64,000 nt of DNA from Chloroflexota bacterium (GTDB taxonomy: Bacteria > Chloroflexota > Anaerolineae > Promineifilales > Promineifilaceae), in assembly GCA_014584575.1 (NCBI GenBank), contig JACTMP010000015.1:50032-114031 (forward strand), read 5' to 3'. How positions within the stretch are numbered: position 1 is the first letter of the stretch; each line of letters begins with the position of its first letter. Shown here piece after piece: positions 9,416 to 18,029 of the stretch. Both the position numbers and the translations under genes were made by a program. The notes under the pieces were generated by a model that was not told the DNA's origin, did not search any database, and saw only the letters and a list, made by a program, of their open reading frames with translations.

Positions 9416-12142
9416 ATGCACGGCCGTTACACAGATGCCCCTCTCTTGCCCAAGAGCCTCATATTGGGTAGTGTCCGTTTGTTATTCTGGCTCTTTTTTC
9501 ATCCGGCTGCCTGGCGTAATCATCTGGCGCGTCTAGACGTGCGCCTACCCGCCGACTTTTGCCTGGCAGCATTAAGTCGGCGTCATTGGCGCAGCACGGC
9601 CGTGTGGTATTTCCTCATCCAGACGTTTCTCATCTGGCCCTTGCTCGTTGCCCTGATGCTGATCGTGATTCTGGGTTTGCTGGGGCTGCCCGTCACCGTC
9701 ATTTTCCTGGGAGTCATGTTGGGTGTGGCTTTTGGGGTGATGACCGGATTGGCCGCCAGTCTGGCCGGCAGTGTGGCCGTGGGCGTGGCCATCGGTATTG
9801 CCACCGGGCTGGCGGGTGGTATTGGCGGCGGTTTGCTTTTTGGCGCCGGCAGTGTGCAGGTAAATGGTGTCCCCTATTCGTTGGATGTGGTATTGAGTGT
9901 CTTGATTGGGTTGATGAGCGGGTTGGCCGGGGGGCTGGCTTACGGCGTAGGCATGGGCATCACCCGTGAAAAACGGGAAGAACTTTCGCTTTCTCTGGTG
10001 CGGCAGGTTAGCGGCGTGATTCTGGGTATTTTTATTGGCGTGGGGGCGGGGCAGTTGGCGGCGCTGGCACAAAACACGGTGTTGGCGGGGGCAGCGGCAG
10101 CGTTGATGTTTGGCACGGCCGTTGGCTGGCGCACCAACAATCTCCGGCGCGGTTTGTTTTCTGGCCTGTTATTAGGCGCTGTGGCGGCCGGCGCGGGCTG
10201 GTGGGGAACAGCGGCCGGTGGTCAGGCGGCCGCGTTATTGGCGTTTGTAGCCGCAGCTTTTGCCCTGCCCTACGTCCTGGCGGAAAAAGTGGCCGGGGCC
10301 TGGGCGGCCGGTCTGGCCGGGGCACTGGGCGGCGGCGCGGGGCTATTTCTCTTTGCCACCGACAGCGCCCCTTTTGCGCCGTTTTTGTGGTTTAGCCTGG
10401 CCGGCATTCTCCTGGGGCTGACGCTGGCCTGGTGGCGGCCTGTTCTCATGTATCCGTTTTTGCTGGCGTGGAATGGGCTGCTGTACCGGCTGGATGAGCG
10501 CCGCCTGGCAGCGCATGGGGGACCCTTGCCCATTAAACCGGCCTTTCGTTTCCATTCCGCCTTTTGGGATGAGTTCCAACGCCTGCCGCTGCTGAATCTG
10601 GATGAATATCTGCTGTTCATCATGCAGAGGGATACGGCCGAAGCGCGCACAGCTATGGCTTACCTGAGCAATACCCGCCAGCGGTGGGCGGCGCAGGCGG
10701 CGCAAATTGAACTGGACGCCCGCCAATTGGCGCAATGTGGCAGCGCGGCGGCTATCGCGGCGGTGCATCCGGGGCTGGCAACCAGCGACCTGGCCGGCCC
10801 GGCCAGCGCCCTGCTGCGCAGCTTCAGCCGCGTCAGCAGTGATGTGGCCGCCGCCTTGCAGCAGGAAAGCGCCTATAACAAGCGGCTGGCGCTGCACGCC
10901 GTGGAAGACCGGCTGGATGGGCTGCTGCGCGAATTGACGCGCAGTAACGAACCCTACGCTGCCCGCTTCCGCCCTATTGCCGCCGGGTGGCGGCGCATCA
11001 TCGGCCAGGAGGAGCAGCTATTGGCGGCCGAAGCAGAACTGCGCCAGGAGATTGACAGCCCGTATATCATCGGCGTACCACTGACGGAGAAGCAGGAGAT
11101 TTTTATTGGGCGGACGGATGTGAGCGGCCGGATTGAACAGCTTTTGCGGGATCGCCGCCAGCCGCCGCTGCTGCTCTATGGACAGCGGCGGGTGGGCAAA
11201 ACATCGCTGCTGAATAATTTGGGGCGGCTGCTGCCGGGCAGCATTGTGCCCCTGTTTGTGGATTTGCAGGGGCCGGCGTCGCGGGCGCAGGACGAGGCCG
11301 GTTTTTTGTATAACGTGGGGCGGGGCATGGCGCAATCGGCGCAGCGGCAGCGGGCGGTGGAACTGCCGCCGCTGCCGCGGGAGATGCTGGCCGATGACCC
11401 GTTTACGCAGTTTGACGAATGGCTGGATGCTGTGGAAACGACGTTGGGCGACCAGTTGGCGCTGCTGATGCTGGATGAGTTTGAGGTGCTGGAGCGGGTG
11501 CTGGAACGGGAACGGTTTGACCCGGAGATTGTGCTGGGGATGCTGCGTCATCTGATTCAGCACCGGCCCCGGTTTAAGGTTCTGCTATCCGGCTCGCATA
11601 CGCTGGATGAGTTTCAGCGCTGGTCGAGTTATCTGATCAATGTGCAGGTAATTCACATCGGCTATCTGAATGAGGCGGAGGCGCGGCAGTTGATTGAAAC
11701 GCCGGTGCAGGGGTTTGCCCTGCGCTATGAACCGGCGGCCAGCCAGCGGGTGCTGGATTTGACACGCGGTCACCCGTTTCTGGTGCAGTTGCTCTGCGCG
11801 GAGATTGTGGCCCTGAAAAATGAGCAGCCCCCTTTGCAAAGGCGATTGGTGACGGTGGATGATGTGGAAACGGCCGTGCCCGAAGCCTTGCAACATGGCA
11901 GCTTTTTCTTTGCGGATATTAAACAAAACCAGGTGGACGCGGCCGGATTGGCGGCCTTGCAAACATTGGCAGCGGCGGGCGAAAGGGCGCAGCTAACGCT
12001 GGCGGAATTGGGTGGGAATGGATTGGTGGACACAGTACGGGGATTGTGTCATCGGGAGATTGTGGAGCAGGTGGACGGCCGTGCTGACGGCCGTTATCGT
12101 TTCCAAATCGAACTGGTGCGGCGCTGGCTTCAAGCGAATTGA
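9416..12142 (+). CDS. Polytopic membrane protein with C-terminal AAA ATPase
   Basis: 908 residues. The first 360 are very rich in Gly, Ala, Val and Leu and form roughly a dozen transmembrane helices with glycine-zipper-like repeats. A helical cytoplasmic region follows (residues about 370-530). The last 350 residues are an STAND/AAA-like ATPase with Walker A LLYGQRRVGKTSLL and Walker B LALLMLDEFEVLE. The ATPase resembles that of the upstream SARP protein (GKTSLL and GHPFLVQLLC-type helices), so the two genes share an ancestral module. No clear SD precedes the ATG. It may be a membrane sensor or NTPase working with the regulator; no specific function can be stated. Confidence 0.65.
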   Translation: MHGRYTDAPLLPKSLILGSVRLLFWLFFHPAAWRNHLARLDVRLPADFCLAALSRRHWRSTAVWYFLIQTFLIWPLLVALMLIVILGLLGLPVTVIFLGVMLGVAFGVMTGLAASLAGSVAVGVAIGIATGLAGGIGGGLLFGAGSVQVNGVPYSLDVVLSVLIGLMSGLAGGLAYGVGMGITREKREELSLSLVRQVSGVILGIFIGVGAGQLAALAQNTVLAGAAAALMFGTAVGWRTNNLRRGLFSGLLLGAVAAGAGWWGTAAGGQAAALLAFVAAAFALPYVLAEKVAGAWAAGLAGALGGGAGLFLFATDSAPFAPFLWFSLAGILLGLTLAWWRPVLMYPFLLAWNGLLYRLDERRLAAHGGPLPIKPAFRFHSAFWDEFQRLPLLNLDEYLLFIMQRDTAEARTAMAYLSNTRQRWAAQAAQIELDARQLAQCGSAAAIAAVHPGLATSDLAGPASALLRSFSRVSSDVAAALQQESAYNKRLALHAVEDRLDGLLRELTRSNEPYAARFRPIAAGWRRIIGQEEQLLAAEAELRQEIDSPYIIGVPLTEKQEIFIGRTDVSGRIEQLLRDRRQPPLLLYGQRRVGKTSLLNNLGRLLPGSIVPLFVDLQGPASRAQDEAGFLYNVGRGMAQSAQRQRAVELPPLPREMLADDPFTQFDEWLDAVETTLGDQLALLMLDEFEVLERVLERERFDPEIVLGMLRHLIQHRPRFKVLLSGSHTLDEFQRWSSYLINVQVIHIGYLNEAEARQLIETPVQGFALRYEPAASQRVLDLTRGHPFLVQLLCAEIVALKNEQPPLQRRLVTVDDVETAVPEALQHGSFFFADIKQNQVDAAGLAALQTLAAAGERAQLTLAELGGNGLVDTVRGLCHREIVEQVDGRADGRYRFQIELVRRWLQAN

Positions 12143-12144
12143 CG

Positions 12145-12166
12145 ATGTGGCCACATGTGGCTACAC
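12145..12166. promoter_or_regulatory. Candidate operator of the Phd/VapC pair
   Basis: ATGTGGCCACAT (12145-12156) is a perfect 12-bp palindrome, followed directly by the imperfect palindrome GTGGCTACAC. It lies 30-50 bases upstream of the antitoxin ATG. Phd-family antitoxins repress their own operon by binding such palindromes. The position fits; no direct evidence. Confidence 0.4.
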
Positions 12167-12195
12167 TTGGCTTGTCAACCTATAGGAGCAGAAAA

Positions 12196-12468
12196 ATGGC
12201 AACCCAAATTGGTGTACGAGAACTAAAAAATCAGGCTTCCAAAATAGTGCGGGCGGTGCGTGAAGAGGCGGCGGAGTACATTATCACGGTGAATGGGGAA
12301 CCGGTGGCGGTGTTACGGCCGTTGACTGATCTTGAAGTCGCGCACACACGAGAGGCAGAAATTGAAGCGGAATTAGCGGAGATGTTGCAACTGGCGCAAG
12401 AGATCGGCGCGGCCTGGACATCGGACAAAACGGCCGTTGAGTTGGTAAGCGAACAAAGGCAGTACTAG
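12196..12468 (+). CDS. Phd/YefM-family antitoxin
   Basis: 90 residues, starting at ATG 12196 with TAGGAG upstream. The N-terminal half is a standard Phd/YefM fold: IGVRELKNQASKIVRAV, then EYIITVNGEPVAVLRPL, the DNA-binding and dimerisation part. The acidic, helical C terminus should wrap the toxin. The stop codon abuts the ATG of the PIN toxin (TAG|ATG), a strict toxin-antitoxin arrangement. It probably neutralises the VapC-like RNase and represses the operon through the palindrome upstream. Confidence 0.88.
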   Translation: MATQIGVRELKNQASKIVRAVREEAAEYIITVNGEPVAVLRPLTDLEVAHTREAEIEAELAEMLQLAQEIGAAWTSDKTAVELVSEQRQY

Positions 12469-12873
12469 ATGGCGGTTATAGACACCAGCGTGTATGTGGC
12501 TTTGCTTAATCAATCTGAACCGGGGTATCGCCCCAGTTGGGTCTGGCTCAACCAGGTGCGCGCTCAAAAGCAACCGCTATTTGCGCCGGTTATTTTAGTG
12601 GCGGAGTCGGCGGCGGCTATTAGCCGAGGTATGGGTGATCAACTGTTAGCCCATCGGGTCATTGATCGATTGATGCGTTCTCATTTGATAACGCTTGTGG
12701 CTGTCAGCAGCGCCCTGGCCGAACGATCTGCCGAGATAGCCGCCGATTACAAGATTCGAGGTTGTGATGCGGTATTTGTGGCGTTGGCCGAGCAGTTGGG
12801 GGAGGAGTTGGTGACGCTGGATAATGAACAATTGACGAGAGGGGCGGGGGTGGTGCGCACGGTACGGCCGTGA
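12469..12873 (+). CDS. VapC-like PIN-domain toxin
   Basis: 134 residues, the usual VapC length. The first acidic residue of the PIN active site is in AVIDTSVYVALL (Asp5). The middle Glu is in VILVAESAAAI, and later acidic residues are in RGCDAVFVALAEQLG and LVTLDNEQL. PIN toxins are Mg-dependent ribonucleases that cut tRNA or rRNA when released from the antitoxin. The start codon follows the antitoxin stop directly, so translation is coupled. All expected active-site acids are present, so it looks intact. Confidence 0.88.
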   Translation: MAVIDTSVYVALLNQSEPGYRPSWVWLNQVRAQKQPLFAPVILVAESAAAISRGMGDQLLAHRVIDRLMRSHLITLVAVSSALAERSAEIAADYKIRGCDAVFVALAEQLGEELVTLDNEQLTRGAGVVRTVRP

Positions 12874-12883
12874 TAAAGGAGAT

Positions 12884-12926
12884 GAGAGATTGGAGATGTT
12901 ATCCAATCTCTCATCTCCAATCTCAG
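12884..12926. repeat. GAGATTGGAGAT-family inverted repeat
   Basis: GAGATTGGAGATGTTATCC is followed by its inverted words (CCAATCTC, ATCTCCAATCTC), forming a hairpin in the gap between convergent genes. The same words recur at about 15030-15090, 31425-31460, 56288-56322, 58841-58880 and 59655-59692, so this is a dispersed intergenic family. Confidence 0.6.
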
Positions 12927-12932
12927 CTTTCC

Positions 12933-14882
12933 TTATGGCGATGGCGTTCGAGAGCCGGGCGGGAAAAAAGGTGTGGGTGTAAAGGTGGGGGTTGCGGTGT
13001 AGGTAGGGGTAAATGTGGGAGTGGCGCCAAGCACAATAGTAGTACCCGTAGTGCCATCGCTGCTGATGGCCGCCAGCACATGTCCTTGTATCAATTCGTG
13101 AGGGGGCACAGGGATAATCGCGAAACCTGGGCAGGCATAGCCGGGAACTGGTCCCCCTAATGCACCTATGCCAATGACCTGCCCGCCATCCGTCAGGTCA
13201 ACAATTGTCACCTGGGAGCCAATCTCTCCTGTGATCGCCACATGGTCTTGCCCGACGACCACGAACCCTACAAATCGGACGGCGCAAATGGGGAAGATGG
13301 TACCTGTTGGCGTGGCTGTCGGGGTGTCAGTAGGGGTCGGTGTGGCTGTGGGTGTGTGGGTAGGAGCAGGTGTGATTGGACACGGCCGTGGCAGCAAACT
13401 GATATACGCCAAATCCTGAGGTGGGGTGATGGCGTGGCGGTAGCCATAATACTCCTGCCCATCCAGGACAAGGCAGGCGGCCAGCGTGTAAGTGGCGCTG
13501 GGGGGTGGGATGTTGGCAAAATGATAATGCCCGTCCGCATCTGATTGTGTCGTAGCGATGGTTTGCCCGGAAGCGTCGTCAATTAAACGCAAAGTGGCCC
13601 GAAATTGGGGATAAAACCCATCTTCAAATAGATAAACCAGGCCGGAAATATCGCCGCCTGGGGACGGTGTATTGGTGGCGGTGGGTGTAGGGGCCGGGGT
13701 GACGTTGGTGATGACGGCCGGGGGGGAAATGTTGTTGGTCTCATCTGGTTCCGCGATGCTGTCAAACGAATCTACCCAGGCGTAAACCAGATGGGTGGGT
13801 GGTTCGTTGCCAAAGCCCAATGGGGCAGTGAGGGTAACAACTCTGGTGGATTGGGCGGGTAGGGCGGAAACGGCCGTATACCCATCGCTCTCGGTAATCG
13901 GAATGGAAGAAGTTAAGACGATGGTGGGGTCAATGAACAGGTCAACAAAAAACAGGCTGTTCACATCTACGTCGCCGGCATTAGAGATAACGGCCGTGAA
14001 CTGCACCGGCTGGTAAGCGATAATAGGGGGTGTACTGATCAATTGCGGCGCGCCAACGATGAGCAGATCGGCCGGCGCGGGACAGGGCACAGTGAATTGA
14101 CGGCTATCGGAGCTGCCATCACCAGATACAGCCATAAGGGTATATACAGCCGGGTTGGCGCTCACTACTCGTGTGTGGGCTACGGTAAAGTCACCGGCGT
14201 GTTGCCCGGCCAGCCAGAATAGCAACATGTTGCTGTCCCAAAAAAGCGCCAACGATTGGTCGGTGGGCCAGTTCGTAAAGGTGACGTTGAATGTGATTTC
14301 CCCGGGGTTGGATGGTGGCGTGGCGCAAGATGGTAACAAGGTGATGGTCGGTGGGTCTGCTGCCGGGGTGGCCGACGGTGTGGCGGTGGTGAGAACAGCC
14401 GCGGCGCTGAGGTCGGGGGCCGGTGGGGTGGCGGATGTGTTGAAGGTGACAACGGCCGTGTCCTCTCCGCCATCATCACTCTGCGCCTGTAATTCGTGGC
14501 CCAGCGTCAATGGGCCACTCAACTGGTAGGGAGGAGCGTAAACGGCTAGCCCTGGACAATTATAACCAATGACTGCCTCCATCCGATCTGTACCCATCGT
14601 TTCACCGGTGGTGAGGTTGACGATGGTGACAATGCGCCCCACATCGTCAGCCACCCACACATGGTTGTTTCCGGCCATCGGCTCATTCACAAAATACACA
14701 TCACAGGGAGGCAGGGGTGTTTCTGGAATGCCATCTTTGTAGATGACAGGCAGGTAGGTTTGGGTTTGTGACTGGCTGAGTGTGGTGAGGATGACGGCCG
14801 TGAATAACAGTCCGGTAAACAACATGATCAAGACGGGGCGGGTGCGTTTCCATTTCCCAAAAAAATTGGTTTGCGGTAACAT
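12933..14882 (-). CDS. Secreted CARDB-containing surface protein
   Basis: 649 residues. An N-terminal hydrophobic segment (RPVLIMLFTGLLFTAVILTTL) serves as signal peptide or anchor. Modules in order: a domain with CPGLAVYAPPYQLSG; a domain starting LLPSCATPPSNPG; a CARDB-like domain (PPIIAYQPVQFTAVISNAGD to EPDETNNI); a carboxypeptidase-regulatory-like fold (QSDADGHYHFANIPPP); a Pro/Thr linker; and a C-terminal domain ending GHVLAAISSDGTTGTT. The last module is the paralogue of the first beta domain of the 5401-7509 protein, so the pair differ by module shuffling. AGGAAG lies 10 bases before the ATG. Three 11-bp-period direct repeats and a good -10 lie upstream, suggesting SARP control. Confidence 0.7.
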   Translation of the reverse strand: MLPQTNFFGKWKRTRPVLIMLFTGLLFTAVILTTLSQSQTQTYLPVIYKDGIPETPLPPCDVYFVNEPMAGNNHVWVADDVGRIVTIVNLTTGETMGTDRMEAVIGYNCPGLAVYAPPYQLSGPLTLGHELQAQSDDGGEDTAVVTFNTSATPPAPDLSAAAVLTTATPSATPAADPPTITLLPSCATPPSNPGEITFNVTFTNWPTDQSLALFWDSNMLLFWLAGQHAGDFTVAHTRVVSANPAVYTLMAVSGDGSSDSRQFTVPCPAPADLLIVGAPQLISTPPIIAYQPVQFTAVISNAGDVDVNSLFFVDLFIDPTIVLTSSIPITESDGYTAVSALPAQSTRVVTLTAPLGFGNEPPTHLVYAWVDSFDSIAEPDETNNISPPAVITNVTPAPTPTATNTPSPGGDISGLVYLFEDGFYPQFRATLRLIDDASGQTIATTQSDADGHYHFANIPPPSATYTLAACLVLDGQEYYGYRHAITPPQDLAYISLLPRPCPITPAPTHTPTATPTPTDTPTATPTGTIFPICAVRFVGFVVVGQDHVAITGEIGSQVTIVDLTDGGQVIGIGALGGPVPGYACPGFAIIPVPPHELIQGHVLAAISSDGTTGTTIVLGATPTFTPTYTATPTFTPTPFFPPGSRTPSP

Positions 14883-14949
14883 AATTTAGTCACTTCCTGT
14901 TGGGGCACAACCATGTTGCGCCTCACTCAAACTGGTAAACGGTAACCAC

Positions 14950-14994
14950 AGTATAAAACCATGATGTTGATACAGCGTTGATTCACCGTTGATC
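14950..14994 (-). promoter_or_regulatory. Three candidate SARP direct repeats with -10 box
   Basis: TGTTGAT (14965-14971), CGTTGAT (14976-14982) and CGTTGAT (14987-14993) recur at exactly 11 bp. On the minus strand the proximal repeat ends 9 bases before TATACT (14955-14950), a strong -10 for the gene starting at 14882. Direct heptamers at 11-bp spacing just upstream of -10 are the known signature of SARP-activated promoters. The same CGTTGAT pair is found at 7627-7645. Confidence 0.6.
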
Positions 14995-15029
14995 GCCAAA
15001 CAGGTCTACAAACGGATATGGTGTTTTGG

Positions 15030-15092
15030 ATTGGGAGATTGAGAGATTGGTGTGTTCCTAATCTCCCAATCTCTAATCTCCTAATCTCTATT
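15030..15092. repeat. GAGATTGG/CCAATCTC inverted repeat
   Basis: TTGGGAGATTGAGAGATTGG is followed, after a short loop, by several CTAATCTC and CCCAATCTC words that pair back to it. It belongs to the dispersed family also seen at 12884-12926. Confidence 0.55.
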
Positions 15093-15119
15093 GAAACTGC
15101 GATGAGGAACTGAATCCCT

Positions 15120-17183
15120 ATGATTTTGAAAACATTGCACCCCGCCTTTGACTGGCATGAAGTGGCCCGGCTGGCCCTCTGTTCGCGTTTGATGGACGAG
15201 ATGGAAGAGGAGGAACTGACACCCCAGGGGTTGGTGACGTACCAGTTTTCGGCGCGGGGACATGAGTTGGGGCAACTGCTGATCAGCCAGTTATTAGACC
15301 GGCCGTTTGATGCGGCGAGTGCGTATTATCGGTCACGGCCGTTTCTGCTGGGCAGTGGTCTCACTCTCACCGAAGCGTTTGCTTCCGATATGGCGCGGGT
15401 GGGCGGGCTGAGCGGCGGGCGGGACGTGGGCGTGGTGTTCAACATGCCCCGCCGCCAACGGGCGCTGGTGCTGCCCATGTCCGGCGATGTGGGGTCGCAG
15501 TTTACGCCCGCCGTTGGTTGGGCGCAGGGGATTGTCTACCACAAAACCATCCTGAAAAATACGGACGCGGGCAACGCGATTGCCGTCGTTTTTGGCGGTG
15601 ATGGGGCGGTAGCCACCAACGGTTTTTGGGCGGCGCTGACCATTGCCACCACGCTGGAACTGCCGCTGCTCTTTGTGGTGGAGGATAACGAATACGCCAT
15701 TTCCGTGCGCAGCCCATTGCAAACGCCGGGCAGCAATATCGCCGCCAATCTGGCCTCCTTCAAAAATTTGACCATCTGGGATGGCAGCGGCACGAACCCG
15801 GCGGAAACGGCCGAACTGGTGCATACGGCCGTGCGCCACATGCGCGAATGGAACGGGCCGGGGCTGCTGCGCTTGACCGTGCCCCGTCTGTCCGGCCATT
15901 CCAGTGTGGACAACCAGGCGTACAAAAGCGAGGCCGAACGCGCCGCCGAATGGGAGCGCGATCCATTGGCCGGGTTGCATCAATATCTGGTACCGGCCCT
16001 ATTGACCCAGGCGGAATGGGAGGGATTGCGCCAGGAAGCGGCTGAAGCGGTGGCCCAGGCGCGGGATGAGGCGCTGGCGCAGCCGCAGGGCGACCCGGCC
16101 ACGGTGACACGCTTTGTTTTTCATAACCCGGATGCACCGCCGCAGGTGGGTGGGCTGCTGGCCGCAGGCATTGAACTGCCCGCCGGTACCGACACACCGC
16201 AACCTCCCGATCCCCGCCGCATCAACATGATTGAAGCGATCCGGCGCACATTGGAAGTGGAACTGGCGGTGAATAACCGACTGCTGGTTTTTGGCGAGGA
16301 TGTGGGGTTGAAGGGGGGCGTTCATGCGGCGACGTTGGGGTTGCAGACCAGGTTTGGCGACGGCCGTGTCTTTGATACCAGCCTGAACGAGGAGGGCATC
16401 ATTGGCCGGTCGGTGGGGCTGGCGTATGCCGGGCTGGTGCCGGTGCCGGAAATCCAGTTCCGCAAATATGCCGACCCTGCCACGGAGCAGATTAACAATT
16501 TGGGCACGGTGCGCTGGCGCACGCACGGCCGTTTTGCTGCGCCGGTGATCATCCGCATTCCCGGCGGCTACCGCAAAATTGGCGACCCCTGGCACAGCGT
16601 CACCAGCGAAGTGACTTTTGCTCACCAGCCCGGCCTACTCTTTGCCTGCCCGTCCAACGCGGAAGATGCGGTGGGGCTGCTGCGCACCGCGCTGCGCGGC
16701 CATGACCCGGTCATCTTTTTTGAGCATCGGGCGATGTTGGATGCGGCCTGGGCGCGACGGCCGTATCCCGGCGACGACTATATGCTGCCTTTTGGCAAAG
16801 CGAAACTGGTCACAGAGGGGGACGATTTGACGGTTGTCACCTGGGGGGCGATGGTGGAGCGGTGTGAACTGGCAGCAGCGGAACTGGCCGGTGTGGAGAT
16901 CATTGATTTACGCACGTTGTCGCCGTGGGATAAGACGGCCGTGTTTGCCAGTGTGCAAAAAACGAGCAAATGCCTGGTTGTGCATGAGGATATTCAGTTT
17001 GGTGGTTTTGGTGCGGAGATTGCGGCGGCTGTTGCCTCCGCCTGTTTCCTCGACCTGGACGCGCCCATTGAACGGGTGGCGGCCCCAGCCGTGCCCGTGC
17101 CCTTTAGCACGTCGTTGATGGAAGGGGTGGTGCCGACAGTGGCGGCCATTCGGCAGGCGATGGAGAAGTTGTTGGCGTTTTAG
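15120..17183 (+). CDS. Fused 2-oxoacid dehydrogenase E1 alpha-beta subunit
   Basis: 687 residues. Residues about 1-330 are the E1 alpha part with the thiamine diphosphate motif GDGAVATNGFWAALTIA to VVEDNEYAIS (about residues 160-190). Residues about 365-687 are the E1 beta part (RINMIEAIRRTLEVEL, LVFGEDVGLKGG, NEEGIIGRSVGLAYAGL, PEIQFRKYADPATEQI). It decarboxylates a 2-oxoacid (pyruvate or branched-chain 2-oxoacid) and passes the acyl group to E2. Alpha and beta are usually separate proteins; single-chain forms of this kind are annotated as tungsten- or branched-chain-type E1 fusions. No E2 or E3 gene is adjacent, so the substrate cannot be settled here. Confidence 0.85.
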   Translation: MILKTLHPAFDWHEVARLALCSRLMDEMEEEELTPQGLVTYQFSARGHELGQLLISQLLDRPFDAASAYYRSRPFLLGSGLTLTEAFASDMARVGGLSGGRDVGVVFNMPRRQRALVLPMSGDVGSQFTPAVGWAQGIVYHKTILKNTDAGNAIAVVFGGDGAVATNGFWAALTIATTLELPLLFVVEDNEYAISVRSPLQTPGSNIAANLASFKNLTIWDGSGTNPAETAELVHTAVRHMREWNGPGLLRLTVPRLSGHSSVDNQAYKSEAERAAEWERDPLAGLHQYLVPALLTQAEWEGLRQEAAEAVAQARDEALAQPQGDPATVTRFVFHNPDAPPQVGGLLAAGIELPAGTDTPQPPDPRRINMIEAIRRTLEVELAVNNRLLVFGEDVGLKGGVHAATLGLQTRFGDGRVFDTSLNEEGIIGRSVGLAYAGLVPVPEIQFRKYADPATEQINNLGTVRWRTHGRFAAPVIIRIPGGYRKIGDPWHSVTSEVTFAHQPGLLFACPSNAEDAVGLLRTALRGHDPVIFFEHRAMLDAAWARRPYPGDDYMLPFGKAKLVTEGDDLTVVTWGAMVERCELAAAELAGVEIIDLRTLSPWDKTAVFASVQKTSKCLVVHEDIQFGGFGAEIAAAVASACFLDLDAPIERVAAPAVPVPFSTSLMEGVVPTVAAIRQAMEKLLAF

Positions 17184-17291
17184 GGGGGTGGTGGGGACGG
17201 CCGTTGCCAATGGATGGATGTGATGTTATACAGGCAATGGGACTTTTACTATACTCGACTTGGTGTATAGCCAACAAAGGAGTTGTCAGGG

Positions 17292-17595
17292 ATGGTAAAA
17301 GCAACAGAACAACCTCATTATTGTTAGAAACGAGAAAATTCTGAGCGGTGAACCCATCATCAAAGGGACATAAACACCTGTGCAGGGCATAGTAGAGCTT
17401 TGGCGGCTTGGCATACTGCTTGAAGAAATTCCCCTTCGTTTACCTCATCTGACGACAGCGCAAGTATTTGCTGCCTTGAGCTAATACAGCGATCATCAGG
17501 AAGAAATTCACCAACACATTGAGCGGAATCGAATCCCAGAATCGCTTGTAGGCACGAGAATGGAATTCAAAAGCCGTGAGCAAGCTGTTTATTGA
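17292..17595 (+). pseudogene. DUF433 antitoxin pseudogene
   Basis: A complete DUF433-type reading can be followed but is broken three times. ATG at 17292 with AAAGGAG upstream encodes MVKATEQPHY. Then two bases appear to be missing near 17325, and the frame continues as IVRNEKILSGEPIIKGT. An in-frame TAA replaces the Arg of the conserved GTR motif. The frame goes on as TPVQGIVELWRLG to PHLTTAQVFAALS, where a second TAA stands for a Tyr, then YSDHQEEIHQHIERNRIPES. DUF433 proteins are antitoxins of DUF5615 toxins, and the DUF5615 gene follows with a 20-base overlap. The antitoxin therefore looks dead while its toxin frame is still mostly open. Confidence 0.7.
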
Positions 17596-17998
17596 ACTGT
17601 ACCTGGACGAAGATGTTGATGTTTTGATCGCCGAATTGTTGAAGAGACGCGGTTACTCAGCCTTAACAACTCGTGATGCCCAAAAACTTGGTCAAGAGGA
17701 TAGCGAGCAACTGAAATTTGCAGTCAGCCAGGAGCGAGCCTTACTTACGCACAATCGAGATGACTTCGAGAAGTTAGCGTTGGCATATTTTGAGGGCCAG
17801 CTTACGCATTATGGGATCATCGTGGCGATAAGACGGACACCATATGGAATCGTTAAACGGGATGAAAGCGGTCGGCCAAAGAACCTCTGTGAGCATAGGA
17901 AACCTCCTCAATGGGAATGTTTCCATTATGCCCAAAACGGCCGTTCAGTAGCCTCTTTCACACAAATTGCGGAAGAACCATTTACGGGCGCATATTGA
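17576..17998 (+). CDS. DUF5615 (PIN-like) toxin, C terminus altered
   Basis: 140 residues from a GTG start overlapping the end of the decayed DUF433 gene. The first 95 residues are a clear DUF5615 fold: LYLDEDVDVLIAELLKRRG, then TRDAQKLGQEDSEQLKFAV and ALLTHNRDDFEKLA, with the acidic residues of the PIN-like site. After IIVAIRRTPYGIVKR the sequence no longer resembles the family, which normally ends in a short helical tail. A frameshift near 17860 is likely. With a broken antitoxin, a fully active toxin would be lethal, so an altered C terminus makes sense. It may be a pseudogene as well. Confidence 0.6.
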   Translation: MSKLFIELYLDEDVDVLIAELLKRRGYSALTTRDAQKLGQEDSEQLKFAVSQERALLTHNRDDFEKLALAYFEGQLTHYGIIVAIRRTPYGIVKRDESGRPKNLCEHRKPPQWECFHYAQNGRSVASFTQIAEEPFTGAY

Positions 17999-18029
17999 CG
18001 GTCTGGATACCGCAGAGCGTCAGGGCACA

